Positions 1 through 8,599 of a stretch of 64,000 nucleotides of DNA are shown in pieces (the stretch's first letter is position 1; each line of letters begins with the position of its first letter). The translations under genes and the position numbers were made by a program. Under the pieces are notes generated by a model, which did not search any database, was not told where the DNA came from, and saw only the letters and a program-made list of their open reading frames with translations. This stretch comes from an uncultured Aquimarina sp. (GTDB lineage Bacteria; Bacteroidota; Bacteroidia; Flavobacteriales; Flavobacteriaceae): assembly GCA_947502885.1 (NCBI GenBank), contig CANNBP010000005.1, positions 1-64,000 on the forward strand. Reading direction: 5' to 3'.

Positions 1-455
1 GTAACAGATACAAGACATCAAGCGACTGGATTAAGAGCAGGAACTTCTTACTCTTTCAAAATAAAGGCAAAAGATGCTGCAGGAAACGAATCGAGATTTA
101 GTAACACTGCCACTGCATCTACCCTACCAGAAGACACTAACGACACAGAAGCTCCTACAGAACCAACTGGATTAACAGCTGGCAATGAAACACAAGCTAC
201 CATCGATCTTAACTGGACTGCAGCTACAGATAATGTTGGAGTAACTGGATATGACATCTATCAAGATGATATTATGGTAGCCACAGTAACAGATACAAGA
301 CATCAAGCGACTGGACTAAGAGCAGGAACTTCTTACTCTTTCAAAATAAAGGCAAAAGATGCTGCAGGAAACGAATCGAGATTTAGCAACACTGCCACTG
401 CATCTACCCTACCAGAAGACACTAACGATACAGAACCTCCTACAGAACCAACTGC
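1..455 (+). repeat. Near-identical 285-bp tandem repeat coding FN3 modules
   Basis: Bases 1-170 and 286-455 match almost perfectly with a 285-bp (95-codon) period. The few differences are mostly silent (TTA/CTA Leu, AGT/AGC Ser, GAC/GAT Asp); one is Ala to Pro. The third FN3 module has a clearly diverged start. This looks like recent duplication or gene conversion of an FN3 linker unit. Confidence 0.85.
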
Positions 456-1215
456 TTTAACAGTTTCTAATATTGGGCAAACAAACTTAACACTTACATG
501 GACAGCTTCTACAGATAACGTTGGAGTAACAGAATACAACATATACCAAGATGCAGCAATGATTGGCACTTCTGCAACTACATCATTTAATGTATCTGGA
601 TTAACAGCAGCTACCACTTACCAATTTACAGTAAAAGCCATGGATGCTGCTGGAAACACCTCACAGAATAGCAACACAGCAACTGCAACCACTAAAAGTG
701 AAGACACAACCAATATCTGCGAAGGAGTACCATCATGGCAATGGGGAGTACCATACCAGCCTGGAGACAGAGTAGTTTATAGAGGAAATCTTTTTGAGAA
801 GCTAGAAAGAGGATGGAAATTTATCGGTAGATGTACGGCAAACTCTTGTGCAGGAGCAGATGAATGGAAATCAGGAACTACATACAAATCAGGAGATCAG
901 GTAATCTACAGTGGCAGTCTTTGGGAACGCACAGACAAAAGTTGGGTATTCGTTTCATCTTGTGGCGCAAAATCAAGCAAGGTAGCACCACCTTATGAGT
1001 TTATCGCATGGCCAAATCCAGCAAGCAATACAATAAACATATCCATTGATGCTTCAGAAAAAACTAATTATAGTATTATCGATATGTTAGGAAAAGTAGT
1101 AGCAAAAGGCAATAATAAATCTACTATCGATATTAGCAACTTAAAACCTGGAACTTATCTTCTTAATGTTACTGCTGCTAAATCAAATAAAACCATTCAA
1201 TTTATAAAACAATAA
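1..1215 (+). CDS. Secreted FN3 / chitin-binding-type protein with T9SS sorting domain (5' end outside window)
   Basis: The frame is open from base 1, so only the last 404 residues are seen. Three fibronectin type III modules (one partial) fill residues 1-233. Two CBM5/12-like modules follow (about 240-278 and 283-321), each Cys-bounded with the W..G..Y..GD.V.Y.G pattern and closing Trp. The last ~75 residues (WPNPASN, then IDMLGKVV and LKPGTYLL) form a type IX secretion C-terminal sorting domain, so the protein is exported through the outer membrane and anchored or released. The missing N-terminus probably carries the catalytic domain; chitinase or another polysaccharide hydrolase is likely from this architecture but cannot be proven here. 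A strong terminator follows. Confidence 0.9.
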   Translation, partial: VTDTRHQATGLRAGTSYSFKIKAKDAAGNESRFSNTATASTLPEDTNDTEAPTEPTGLTAGNETQATIDLNWTAATDNVGVTGYDIYQDDIMVATVTDTRHQATGLRAGTSYSFKIKAKDAAGNESRFSNTATASTLPEDTNDTEPPTEPTALTVSNIGQTNLTLTWTASTDNVGVTEYNIYQDAAMIGTSATTSFNVSGLTAATTYQFTVKAMDAAGNTSQNSNTATATTKSEDTTNICEGVPSWQWGVPYQPGDRVVYRGNLFEKLERGWKFIGRCTANSCAGADEWKSGTTYKSGDQVIYSGSLWERTDKSWVFVSSCGAKSSKVAPPYEFIAWPNPASNTINISIDASEKTNYSIIDMLGKVVAKGNNKSTIDISNLKPGTYLLNVTAAKSNKTIQFIKQ

Positions 1216-1240
1216 AAAACATTTCAATTTATAAAGTATC

Positions 1241-1272
1241 AAGAGGCTGTCTAATTAGACAGCCTCTTTTTG
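1241..1272 (+). terminator. Intrinsic terminator after the T9SS protein
   Basis: A perfect 28-base palindrome (1241-1268; arm AAGAGGCTGTCTAA) is followed by TTTT. It lies 25 bases after the stop codon of the FN3 gene. Confidence 0.85.
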
Positions 1273-1401
1273 TGTTAAGAATCCTTCAAGAATAAATTCA
1301 ACAAAAGATCCCTATTTGTATAAACTCCAAAACTTAATTTGACGTCATCAATTATATCACACGACAAAACGTAATCATTACTCGATACATCCTCTTTTTC
1401 T

Positions 1402-2016
1402 CTATTCAACTTTTATTTTCAAAGCATCATAAGAATGGGATTTTATTGCGATCAACCCATATTTCGTCTCACCTTTCTTAACAATTGTTCCGTTAATATC
1501 ATATCTCAACAATTCTGTTTTAAATTTTTTATTTGCAGAACTTGCCGTAATCATATTTATTCCTGTAATTCCTGGACCAACAACTAAACCTATCGGAGTA
1601 GAATCAGTTTGTGTTCCATTGCCATCAGATTTTGTTACATTAAACTGCAAAGGCGTCAATAACAGATACAATAAATAGGTTGCAGTGCTTTGCCTTAAAG
1701 ATCTATAAACCTTCTTGTTATCTATCGCCAATATCTCACTGCCATCGGCATATTCTAGCTTAATTTCTCTTCCAAACATTAAATCCTTATCAGATTGATT
1801 CGTTACTTTAACAGCAACTAATTTTAAGCCTTTTTTAGTTTCTTTTCTCGCATACTTCTTTTCTAATAAATCGTACTTATATTCTAATTTTACTTTATCA
1901 TGCTCATTTGCAGAAGCATAATTGATAGACTGAGGATCAATCATCTTATAACCAGAAGCACAGCTTGTTAATGAAATAATTGAAACTAACAGTAGGGCAA
2001 TTTTAATAATTCTCAT
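1402..2016 (-). CDS. Hypothetical lipoprotein
   Basis: 204 residues. A signal peptide with lipobox (LTSC, Cys19) predicts a lipoprotein. The rest is a beta-rich soluble domain with VAVKVTNQSDKDL near residue 68, which recalls small periplasmic domains that bind or mimic Ig-like folds, but I do not recognise a family. It is monocistronic, convergent with the T9SS gene and separated from accC by a terminator. Function unknown. Confidence 0.75.
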   Translation of the reverse strand: MRIIKIALLLVSIISLTSCASGYKMIDPQSINYASANEHDKVKLEYKYDLLEKKYARKETKKGLKLVAVKVTNQSDKDLMFGREIKLEYADGSEILAIDNKKVYRSLRQSTATYLLYLLLTPLQFNVTKSDGNGTQTDSTPIGLVVGPGITGINMITASSANKKFKTELLRYDINGTIVKKGETKYGLIAIKSHSYDALKIKVE

Positions 2017-2179
2017 TCCTTAAATTTTATAACATATAATAATACTTGTTAATGTCAAAATAGAGCAAAACGTTACACTATTATCTAAATTATTATATTA
2101 TTCACCCATTTCAATAACATCCGTTCCTTTCAAATTGCTAGTAAAAAAAAGTATTACAACCCTTAGAACTTAATTCAAT

Positions 2180-2214
2180 AAAAAAGCCACAATTATAAAA
2201 ATTGTGGCTTTTTT
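2180..2214 (-). terminator. Terminator of the accB-accC unit
   Basis: A 15-bp stem (AAAAAAGCCACAATT with its complement) around a 5-base loop; the A/T-rich arms supply a U-tract on the minus strand. It lies about 20 bases after the accC stop. Confidence 0.85.
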
Positions 2215-2235
2215 ATTTTTAAATAGAATATTACA

Positions 2236-3573
2236 TTATTCCATTTCAAAGTCTTCCATAAACTTAGTAGTATAATTACCTGATACATAATCAGGATTAT
2301 CCATTAACTGTCTATGAAAAGGTACTGTAGTTTTTATCCCTTCAACAACAAACTCATCTAAGGCTCTTTTCATTTTATTGATTGCCTCTTCTCTAGTTTG
2401 AGCAGTTGTTATCAACTTAGCAATCATAGAGTCATAGTTTGGTGGAATAATATACCCACTATAAACGTGCGTATCTATTCGTATACCATGACCTCCAGGA
2501 ATATGAAGGTTTGTTATTTTACCAGGAGAAGGCCTAAAATCTTTATGAGGATCTTCAGCATTAATCCTACACTCGATAGAATGCAATTGAGGGTAATAAT
2601 TTTTCCCTGAAATCGGCACTCCGGCAGCAACTAATATTTGCTCTCTAATCAAATCATAGTCAACAACCTGTTCTGTTATAGGGTGCTCTACCTGAATACG
2701 TGTATTCATTTCCATGAAGTAGAAATTTCTATGTTTATCAACCAAGAATTCTACTGTTCCTGCACCTTCATATTTAATATATTCTGCTGCTTTTACCGCT
2801 GCTTTTCCCATTTTTTCACGAAGTTCATCGGTCATAAATGGTGAAGGGGTTTCTTCTGTAAGTTTTTGGTGTCTACGCTGTACAGAGCAATCTCTTTCAG
2901 ATAAGTGACATGCTCTACCATTACTATCTCCAACAATCTGAATTTCGATATGACGTGGCTCTTCAATGAGTTTTTCCATATACATACCGTCATTACCAAA
3001 TGCCGCAGCAGCTTCTTGCCTAGCACTATCCCAAGATTTTTTAAGATCTTCTTTTTCCCAAACAGCTCGCATACCTTTACCACCACCACCGGCAGTAGCT
3101 TTAAGCATCACAGGATACCCCATTTCATCTGCAAGTGTTTCTGTTTCTTCAAAAGAACCTAGTATTCCTTCACTACCAGGTATCGTAGGAACTCCAGCAG
3201 CTTTCATTGTTGCTTTTGCCGAAGCTTTATCTCCCATTCGATCAATCATTTCGGCACTAGCACCGATAAATTTTATCTCGTGTTCTTCACAAATCTTAGA
3301 AAATTTTGCGTTTTCAGAAAGAAAACCATAACCTGGGTGTATTGCATCTGCATTCGTAATTTCTGCAGCTGCAATAATATTAGACATTTTTAAGTAAGAT
3401 TGGTTACTCGGTGCAGGTCCAATACATACTGCTTCATCTGCAAAGCGAACATGTAGACTTTCTGCATCGGCTGTAGAATATACAGCTACGGTTTTGATAC
3501 CCATTTCTTTACAGGTTCTTATTACCCGTAAAGCAATCTCGCCTCTATTAGCAATTAGGATTTTTTTAAACAT
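2236..3573 (-). CDS. accC: Acetyl-CoA carboxylase, biotin carboxylase subunit
   Basis: 445 residues, the normal length for AccC. It carries the N-terminal biotin carboxylase fold ([20 protein letters not shown]), the Gly-rich ATP-grasp loop ([12 protein letters not shown]) and the catalytic segment with [11 protein letters not shown]. It carboxylates the biotin on AccB using ATP and bicarbonate in the first step of fatty-acid synthesis. It is the third gene of fabH-accB-accC, 92 bases after accB, and ends at a terminator. Cytoplasmic; family certain. Confidence 0.97.
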   Translation of the reverse strand: MFKKILIANRGEIALRVIRTCKEMGIKTVAVYSTADAESLHVRFADEAVCIGPAPSNQSYLKMSNIIAAAEITNADAIHPGYGFLSENAKFSKICEEHEIKFIGASAEMIDRMGDKASAKATMKAAGVPTIPGSEGILGSFEETETLADEMGYPVMLKATAGGGGKGMRAVWEKEDLKKSWDSARQEAAAAFGNDGMYMEKLIEEPRHIEIQIVGDSNGRACHLSERDCSVQRRHQKLTEETPSPFMTDELREKMGKAAVKAAEYIKYEGAGTVEFLVDKHRNFYFMEMNTRIQVEHPITEQVVDYDLIREQILVAAGVPISGKNYYPQLHSIECRINAEDPHKDFRPSPGKITNLHIPGGHGIRIDTHVYSGYIIPPNYDSMIAKLITTAQTREEAINKMKRALDEFVVEGIKTTVPFHRQLMDNPDYVSGNYTTKFMEDFEME

Positions 3574-3665
3574 AACTTTTAAAATTTAAAAATCTCAAAT
3601 TCCAAGTTCCAAACTCCAGATAAACTAGAATTTTGGGATTTGTATATTGGAATTTTAAAATTGGG

Positions 3666-4163
3666 TTATGATGGGTCTACTAAGAAAAGTGGCTGATCAA
3701 ATTCTACAGGAGAAGCTTCATCAACTAATACTTTTACAATTTTACCTGAAACTTCACTTTCTATTTCATTAAAAAGTTTCATTGCTTCGATAATACAAAG
3801 TACATCACCTTCTTTTACAGTGTCTCCAACCTCAACAAATGTTGGTTTATCTGGAGATGGTTTTCTGTACAAAGTTCCTATAATAGGAGATTTGATCGTA
3901 ATATACTTAGAATCATCTTCTGTTGCTGTTTCTTCTTTAGCAGCAACTGGTGCTGGAGTTGCAGGAACAGCTGGTACTGCCTGAGCTACAGGATGAGAAG
4001 GAACGGCACTACCTAGAGGTATTTGCTGTACAATAGTTGTTTCTTTACTATCGTCTGATGCTGTTCGGATGGTAATTTTAACGTCATCCATCTCTAACTT
4101 TACTTCGCTTGCCCCTGATTTGGCAACGAATTTAATTAAATTCTGAATTTCTTTTAAATCCAT
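3666..4163 (-). CDS. accB: Acetyl-CoA carboxylase biotin carboxyl carrier protein
   Basis: 165 residues. The N-terminal AccB signature (MDLKEIQNLIKFV) is followed by a Pro/Ala-rich flexible linker (about 55-85) and a C-terminal biotinyl domain with EAMKLFNEIE, where Lys of AMK is biotinylated. The domain order and length match AccB. It lies between fabH (29 bases) and accC. A biotin biosynthesis locus lies 18 kb away in the same window, which would supply the cofactor. Confidence 0.97.
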   Translation of the reverse strand: MDLKEIQNLIKFVAKSGASEVKLEMDDVKITIRTASDDSKETTIVQQIPLGSAVPSHPVAQAVPAVPATPAPVAAKEETATEDDSKYITIKSPIIGTLYRKPSPDKPTFVEVGDTVKEGDVLCIIEAMKLFNEIESEVSGKIVKVLVDEASPVEFDQPLFLVDPS

Positions 4164-4192
4164 AATGTGTGGGTATTATGTGTTTTAGTTGT

Positions 4193-5188
4193 TTAGGAAT
4201 TATAAGCCCATTTAAGATAAATAGAGCCCCATGTAAAGCCTCCTCCAAAAGAGGCGAATACCAAAGTATCTCCTTTTTTGAATTGTTTTTCGTAATCGCT
4301 CAATAATAATGGCAAAGTCGCAGATGTCGTATTACCATATCGTTGAATATTCATTAGAACTTTGTCTTGATCTAAATTCATTCTATTTGAAGTCGCGTCA
4401 ATAATACGTTTATTGGCTTGATGAGCTATAAGCCAATCAACATCCTCACCGGTTAAATTATTGCGTTCCATTATTTTTGTACTGGCATCTGCCATATTAG
4501 AAACTGCATACTTAAATACAGTTTTTCCGTCTTGTCTTACAAAATGTAGTTTTTTGGCTAAGGTTTCTTCTGAAGTTGGCATTATCGACCCCCCTGCTTC
4601 AATCCTTAAAAACTCTCTCCCTATACCATCGGATCTAAGGTACTCATCTTGTAATCCCAATCCTTCTGTATTTGGCTCAAAAAGAGCAGCTCCTCCTCCA
4701 TCACCAAAAATAATACAGGTCGTACGGTCTTTATAATCAATTATAGAAGACATTTTATCTGCTCCTATTAGCAATACCTTTTTATATCTTCCTGATTCTA
4801 TATAACTAGCAGCAGTAGACATTCCATATAAAAAACCTGAACATGCAGCCTGTAAATCATAAGAAAAAGCATTAACCGCGCCAATTTGCGAAGCTGTATA
4901 AGCCGCAGTAGAAGCTACAGGAAGATCGGGTGTTGCCGTTGCAAAAATCACCATATCAATCTCTTTTGGGTCAAGATTTCTTTTGGCAATTAAATCCTCG
5001 GCAGCTTTAATACCCAAGAAAGAACTTCCTTTGTCTTTGTCTTTTAATATTCTACGTTCTTTAATACCTGTACGAGAGGTTATCCATTCATCGTTAGTGT
5101 CAACCATTGTTGCTAATATATCATTAGTTAACACATAGTCTGGCACGTAAGCGCCTACAGCTGTGATAGCGGCTGTGATTTTACTCAT
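4193..5188 (-). CDS. fabH: 3-oxoacyl-ACP synthase III
   Basis: 331 residues. The thiolase-fold catalytic triad is visible: Cys in QAACSGFLYG, His in LIAHQANKRI and Asn in RYGNTTSATLPL. It condenses acetyl-CoA (or a branched primer) with malonyl-ACP to start fatty-acid chains. First gene of fabH-accB-accC. A terminator-like hairpin separates it from rpmF upstream, so it probably has its own promoter or relies on readthrough. Confidence 0.96.
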   Translation of the reverse strand: MSKITAAITAVGAYVPDYVLTNDILATMVDTNDEWITSRTGIKERRILKDKDKGSSFLGIKAAEDLIAKRNLDPKEIDMVIFATATPDLPVASTAAYTASQIGAVNAFSYDLQAACSGFLYGMSTAASYIESGRYKKVLLIGADKMSSIIDYKDRTTCIIFGDGGGAALFEPNTEGLGLQDEYLRSDGIGREFLRIEAGGSIMPTSEETLAKKLHFVRQDGKTVFKYAVSNMADASTKIMERNNLTGEDVDWLIAHQANKRIIDATSNRMNLDQDKVLMNIQRYGNTTSATLPLLLSDYEKQFKKGDTLVFASFGGGFTWGSIYLKWAYNS

Positions 5189-5308
5189 ATCTTAGTTTTA
5201 GTTTCACGAACTAGAGCGCAAAAATGCACAAAAAGTGGTGGAAATTACTAAATTCTACGCAAATATGGCGCAAAATAACGGGATTTTGACACATATTCAA
5301 CTAAAAAC

Positions 5309-5331
5309 AAAAAAACCCTCACAATTGTGAG
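5309..5331 (-). terminator. Terminator between rpmF and fabH
   Basis: Palindrome CTCACAATTGTGAG (5318-5331), followed on the minus strand by a T-rich tract (GGTTTTTTTG). It is placed just after rpmF and before fabH, so it would end or reduce the rpmF transcript. Confidence 0.6.
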
Positions 5332-5359
5332 AGCTCTCTTTAAAATTTTAACAATATCC

Positions 5360-5560
5360 TTACGCTACTTCTTCTTCAGTAGTATTGTCAATAACGATTT
5401 GTCCTCGGTAATATAATTTACCTTCGTGCCAGTGTGCTCTATGATATAAATGCGCCTCTCCTGTTGTAGGATCTGTAGCTATTTGCGGTACAGTAGCTTT
5501 ATAATGCGTTCTTCTTTTATCTCTTCTGGTTTTCGATATTTTTCTCTTAGGATGTGCCAT
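5360..5560 (-). CDS. rpmF: 50S ribosomal protein L32
   Basis: 66 residues beginning [20 protein letters not shown], the typical L32 N-terminus. The C-terminal half has the conserved [14 protein letters not shown] segment. The zinc-binding Cys pairs of some L32 proteins are absent, so this is the Cys-less form. It lies 10 bases after the DUF177 gene, a pairing conserved widely in bacteria. Confidence 0.96.
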   Translation of the reverse strand: MAHPKRKISKTRRDKRRTHYKATVPQIATDPTTGEAHLYHRAHWHEGKLYYRGQIVIDNTTEEEVA

Positions 5561-5570
5561 TGCTTAGCTA

Positions 5571-6110
5571 TTATTTATCGTTTAATAAGTTTTTTAATTT
5601 ATCCCAACGAGGATCTGTTTCCTCATCGCTATCAATTGTTGTTTTTTCTTTTGGACTTAATTCTTCTAATTTCTCAAGTATATCAGATTTTAATGTACCA
5701 TTCTCAACACCGGGATGAACTTTTTTTGCTGGCATTGCCAAAACAATCAATTCATATATATACTGCTGAATATTTACTTCATATTCTCCATGTGGAATTA
5801 TAAGAAGCTCTTCATTTTCATCATTATATTCACTTCCAAATTTAACCACAAGAAAAAATTCATTCTCTATTGGCAAATCAAAAGGTTCATTGGTGAGGTC
5901 ACAATTTACATTAACAGTTCCAGTTGCTTTAAACTGAAGTTCTAACATCGTTGTCTTTTTGTCAAACTCCAGATCAACTTTTACTGCTGATGCATTAAAC
6001 TCGTCATACTCAAAATGTGTAAAGAACGTATTGTCAATTTGATACTCAAACTGGTGTAATCCTTGCTTTAGTCCAACAAAAGGAATAGTGTACTCTTTAA
6101 GTTGTATCAT
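5571..6110 (-). CDS. DUF177 (YceD-like) protein
   Basis: 179 residues from the ATG at 6110. A longer frame to 6137 would need a TTG and adds nine residues (ending DDE) before the family-like start MIQLKEYTIPFVGLKQG, so I prefer 6110. The protein is acidic at its C-terminus and contains the family core with a Cys and the VKVDLEFDKK region. YceD/DUF177 proteins sit next to rpmF and have been linked to 23S rRNA accumulation or ribosome assembly. It is transcribed with rpmF. Confidence 0.88.
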   Translation of the reverse strand: MIQLKEYTIPFVGLKQGLHQFEYQIDNTFFTHFEYDEFNASAVKVDLEFDKKTTMLELQFKATGTVNVNCDLTNEPFDLPIENEFFLVVKFGSEYNDENEELLIIPHGEYEVNIQQYIYELIVLAMPAKKVHPGVENGTLKSDILEKLEELSPKEKTTIDSDEETDPRWDKLKNLLNDK

Positions 6111-6182
6111 TTCATCATCAGTTTCAGGCCCTATCAATTTGATAAAGGCGGGTGCAAAGATAATAAAAAATCGTTATGAAAG

Positions 6183-6202
6183 TATTTTTGTAAACAAAAA
6201 TA
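6183..6202 (-). promoter_or_regulatory. Candidate promoter for the DUF177-rpmF unit
   Basis: A dyad TATTTTTGT-AA-ACAAAAATA. Its right half gives TATTTTTG on the minus strand (6195-6202), matching the Bacteroidota -7 consensus TAnnTTTG, about 80 bases before the start codon. No clear -33 box. The left half is an equivalent plus-strand box with no gene to serve. Confidence 0.3.
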
Positions 6203-6322
6203 TATCAGATTGTTAGTGATTTAACTTCTTTCTCTTTCAGCATTTCTTTATTATCTATATAATTTAGGTTTGCAACACAGCTGTTCCTCTAGAAATTATT
6301 CAATTATTAAATTTGTCTTATT

Positions 6323-7399
6323 TCAATTTGAACTTACTTGATTATGCTTATTTTGTGGCTTTCGGGGCTGCTTCTTTAAAGAGTTTTTGGTCAATTCGGC
6401 ATATTCCTTCCTATTCTTATAAATTGCTAATGCCGAAAAAACAGCTTCTTTAAAAGAGCCATTATCTGCTTGATTTTTACCTGCTATTTCAAAAGCAGTC
6501 CCATGATCCGGCGAAGTTCGAACTTTATTTAAACCTGCTGTATAGTTTACTCCTTTACCAAATGACAATGTTTTAAAAGGAATAAGTCCTTGATCATGAT
6601 ATGACGCGATTACAGCATCAAAAGCTTTATAATTATCAGAACCAAAAAAACTATCAGCAGCATATGGCCCATAAACCAACATCCCTGATTCGTTAATTTT
6701 ACTAATCGTTGGCTTCAACACTTTTTCATCTTCTTGCCCTATCACTCCATTATCTCCGCTATGAGGGTTGATTCCTAATACAGCTATTTTAGGCTTAGAG
6801 ATCCCAAAATCTTGCTTGAGTGACTGATAAATAGTATTTACTTTTTGTTCAATAAGTTTTGGTGTAATTGTTTTGGCGATATCTTTTACCGCAACATGAT
6901 CTGTAAGCAATCCAACTTTTAAGTCATCTGTAATCATAAACATAAGACTATCTCCTTCTAGTTCCTGATTTAAATAATCGGTATGACCAGGAAACTTAAA
7001 TTCATCAGACTGAATACTATGTTTATTTATAGGGGCAGTAACCAATACATCGATCTCATCATTTTTTAATGCTTGAGTAGCCGCCTTAAGTGATCGAATT
7101 GCGTAACTACCTACTTTTTCGTCTTCCTTTCCAAAATTAATGGCTACAGTTTCTTTCCAAACATTAAGTACATTTATTTTACCATCTAATATTTGCGATG
7201 TTTTATCAATACCGTGTAATGTTGCTTGATTTTTGTATTGTTTTTTTAAGAAAGAAAGAATTTTTACCGAAGCAAAAATTACTGGAGTACAAAAATCCAG
7301 CATTCGCGAATCTTCAAAAGTTTTAAGAATCACCTCACTTCCGATCCCATTTAAATCTCCTATAGATATTCCTAATCTTATTTTTTCTTCTTTCTTCAT
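6323..7399 (-). CDS. pdxA: 4-hydroxythreonine-4-phosphate dehydrogenase
   Basis: 358 residues. PdxA signatures: GISIGDLNGIGSEV at the N-terminus, metal ligands in FPGHTDYLN, and the C-terminal SYHDQGLIPFK and RTSPDHGTAFEIAG. It oxidises 4-phosphohydroxy-threonine in the DXP-dependent vitamin B6 pathway. A basic Lys/Asn/Gln-rich tail of ~20 residues follows the normal end. It is divergent from ribE, with 87 bases between. Confidence 0.95.
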   Translation of the reverse strand: MKKEEKIRLGISIGDLNGIGSEVILKTFEDSRMLDFCTPVIFASVKILSFLKKQYKNQATLHGIDKTSQILDGKINVLNVWKETVAINFGKEDEKVGSYAIRSLKAATQALKNDEIDVLVTAPINKHSIQSDEFKFPGHTDYLNQELEGDSLMFMITDDLKVGLLTDHVAVKDIAKTITPKLIEQKVNTIYQSLKQDFGISKPKIAVLGINPHSGDNGVIGQEDEKVLKPTISKINESGMLVYGPYAADSFFGSDNYKAFDAVIASYHDQGLIPFKTLSFGKGVNYTAGLNKVRTSPDHGTAFEIAGKNQADNGSFKEAVFSALAIYKNRKEYAELTKNSLKKQPRKPQNKHNQVSSN

Positions 7400-7486
7400 T
7401 ATATAAAGTACTTTATCAGTATTTTTGAGGTCTAAAATAGTACCTCATTGTTTAAGGTCACAAATTTAATTAAATAATTCTCATTT

Positions 7487-8074
7487 ATGTTTACAGGAAT
7501 CATCGAAGAATTAGGAATAGTTACTTCTTTAGAAACCAATAAAGAAAATTTAGACATTTCTGTTCGAGCAAATTTCGCAAATGAACTAAAAATCGATCAA
7601 AGTGTATCTCATAATGGGGTTTGCCTTACGGTAGTATCTATTACAGATGACGCTTATACGGTTACAGCTATTAAAGAAACCTTAGACAAGACGAATCTGG
7701 CAAATCTTAATGTTGGAAATAGGGTAAACCTAGAACGTGGAATGAAGTTAGGAGATAGACTAGACGGACATATTGTACAGGGACATGTAGACCAAACTGC
7801 TACTTGTACAAATATTAAAGAAGCTGACGGAAGTTGGTATTTTACATTTGAGTATGACACCAATCTTAGTAACATTACTATTGAGAAAGGTTCAATAACT
7901 GTTAATGGTGTCAGTTTGACCGTAGTTGATTCTAAAAAAAATCAATTTAGCGTTGCAATTATTCCTTATACATACGAACACACCAATTTTAATACTTTTT
8001 CTGTAGGAACTATTGTTAATCTGGAGTTTGATGTAATTGGTAAGTATGTACAACGAATTACATCATTAGGATAG
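7487..8074 (+). CDS. ribE: Riboflavin synthase, alpha subunit
   Basis: 195 residues made of two lumazine-binding repeats. The start MFTGIIEELG and the second-repeat marker GHIVQGHVDQTA are diagnostic. It dismutates two 6,7-dimethyl-8-ribityllumazine into riboflavin. It forms a cofactor gene pair, divergent, with pdxA. A short minus-strand gene begins 18 bases after its stop. Confidence 0.96.
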   Translation: MFTGIIEELGIVTSLETNKENLDISVRANFANELKIDQSVSHNGVCLTVVSITDDAYTVTAIKETLDKTNLANLNVGNRVNLERGMKLGDRLDGHIVQGHVDQTATCTNIKEADGSWYFTFEYDTNLSNITIEKGSITVNGVSLTVVDSKKNQFSVAIIPYTYEHTNFNTFSVGTIVNLEFDVIGKYVQRITSLG

Positions 8075-8091
8075 AAGAAGTAGAATGGTAT

Positions 8092-8349
8092 TTATACCAA
8101 TTCTACTTCGTTAAATTTAAAAAGTGAAACTCTGTTTCTTTCTGTTTTTAAGATTACTCCTCCCAAATCACTCAAAGTAGAGCAGGATTCGAAATCTAAT
8201 ACTTTACCAAAATATTGGCTTTTTGCATCAATTACTTTGTACTGCATAATTTTACGATTTGATTTGTTTTCCCAAATTTTCGTCATGGATGTTCTTTCCC
8301 CAAAAAACATACCATACGTATCAAATTCAAGAGTAAATTTAATAGACAA
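8092..8349 (-). CDS. Small hypothetical protein
   Basis: 85 residues from a TTG at 8349, with a stop just upstream in frame; the first ATG is at 8310 (72 residues). Composition looks coding (mixed hydrophobic and charged, no low-complexity runs) and contains FGERTSMTKIWENK. No family recognised. It fills the space convergent with ribE. The non-ATG start makes it less certain. Confidence 0.45.
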   Translation of the reverse strand: MSIKFTLEFDTYGMFFGERTSMTKIWENKSNRKIMQYKVIDAKSQYFGKVLDFESCSTLSDLGGVILKTERNRVSLFKFNEVELV

Positions 8350-8574
8350 GGATTAGTATTAAAAATAAACTTATTAGGTTTTATTAACAACACCACCTCA
8401 AAAACAAACACAAAATACTAACAAACAAGAGTTTAACTGCTTTTCATACTAACCAAACCTTTCCATAAATCAATCCATTTTTATACGCTAGATTCCCCCA
8501 AAAAAATGATTTTTGCCCAATAAACACTATCTTAACATATCATTATACATCTCTCTAAAATCATCTTAGAACAC

Positions 8575-8582
8575 TATATTTG
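8575..8582 (+). promoter_or_regulatory. -7 box of the oxidoreductase-mtgA operon
   Basis: TATATTTG, an exact match to TAnnTTTG, 18 bases before the ATG at 8600. No clear -33 box. Confidence 0.5.
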
Positions 8583-8599
8583 TTTTCTTAAACATTACT

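Noticed and set aside
48..617. Two open minus-strand frames over the FN3 repeats
   Set aside because: They mirror the repetitive coding sequence on the plus strand and copy each other; shadow frames.
2966..3331. 121-residue plus-strand frame inside accC
   Set aside because: Fully within a certain essential gene on the other strand, with Ser/Pro-rich shadow composition.
6183..6202. The dyad as a terminator of pdxA
   Set aside because: pdxA starts at 7399 and ends at 6323; no U-run follows the stem on the minus strand, so a promoter reading is kept instead.
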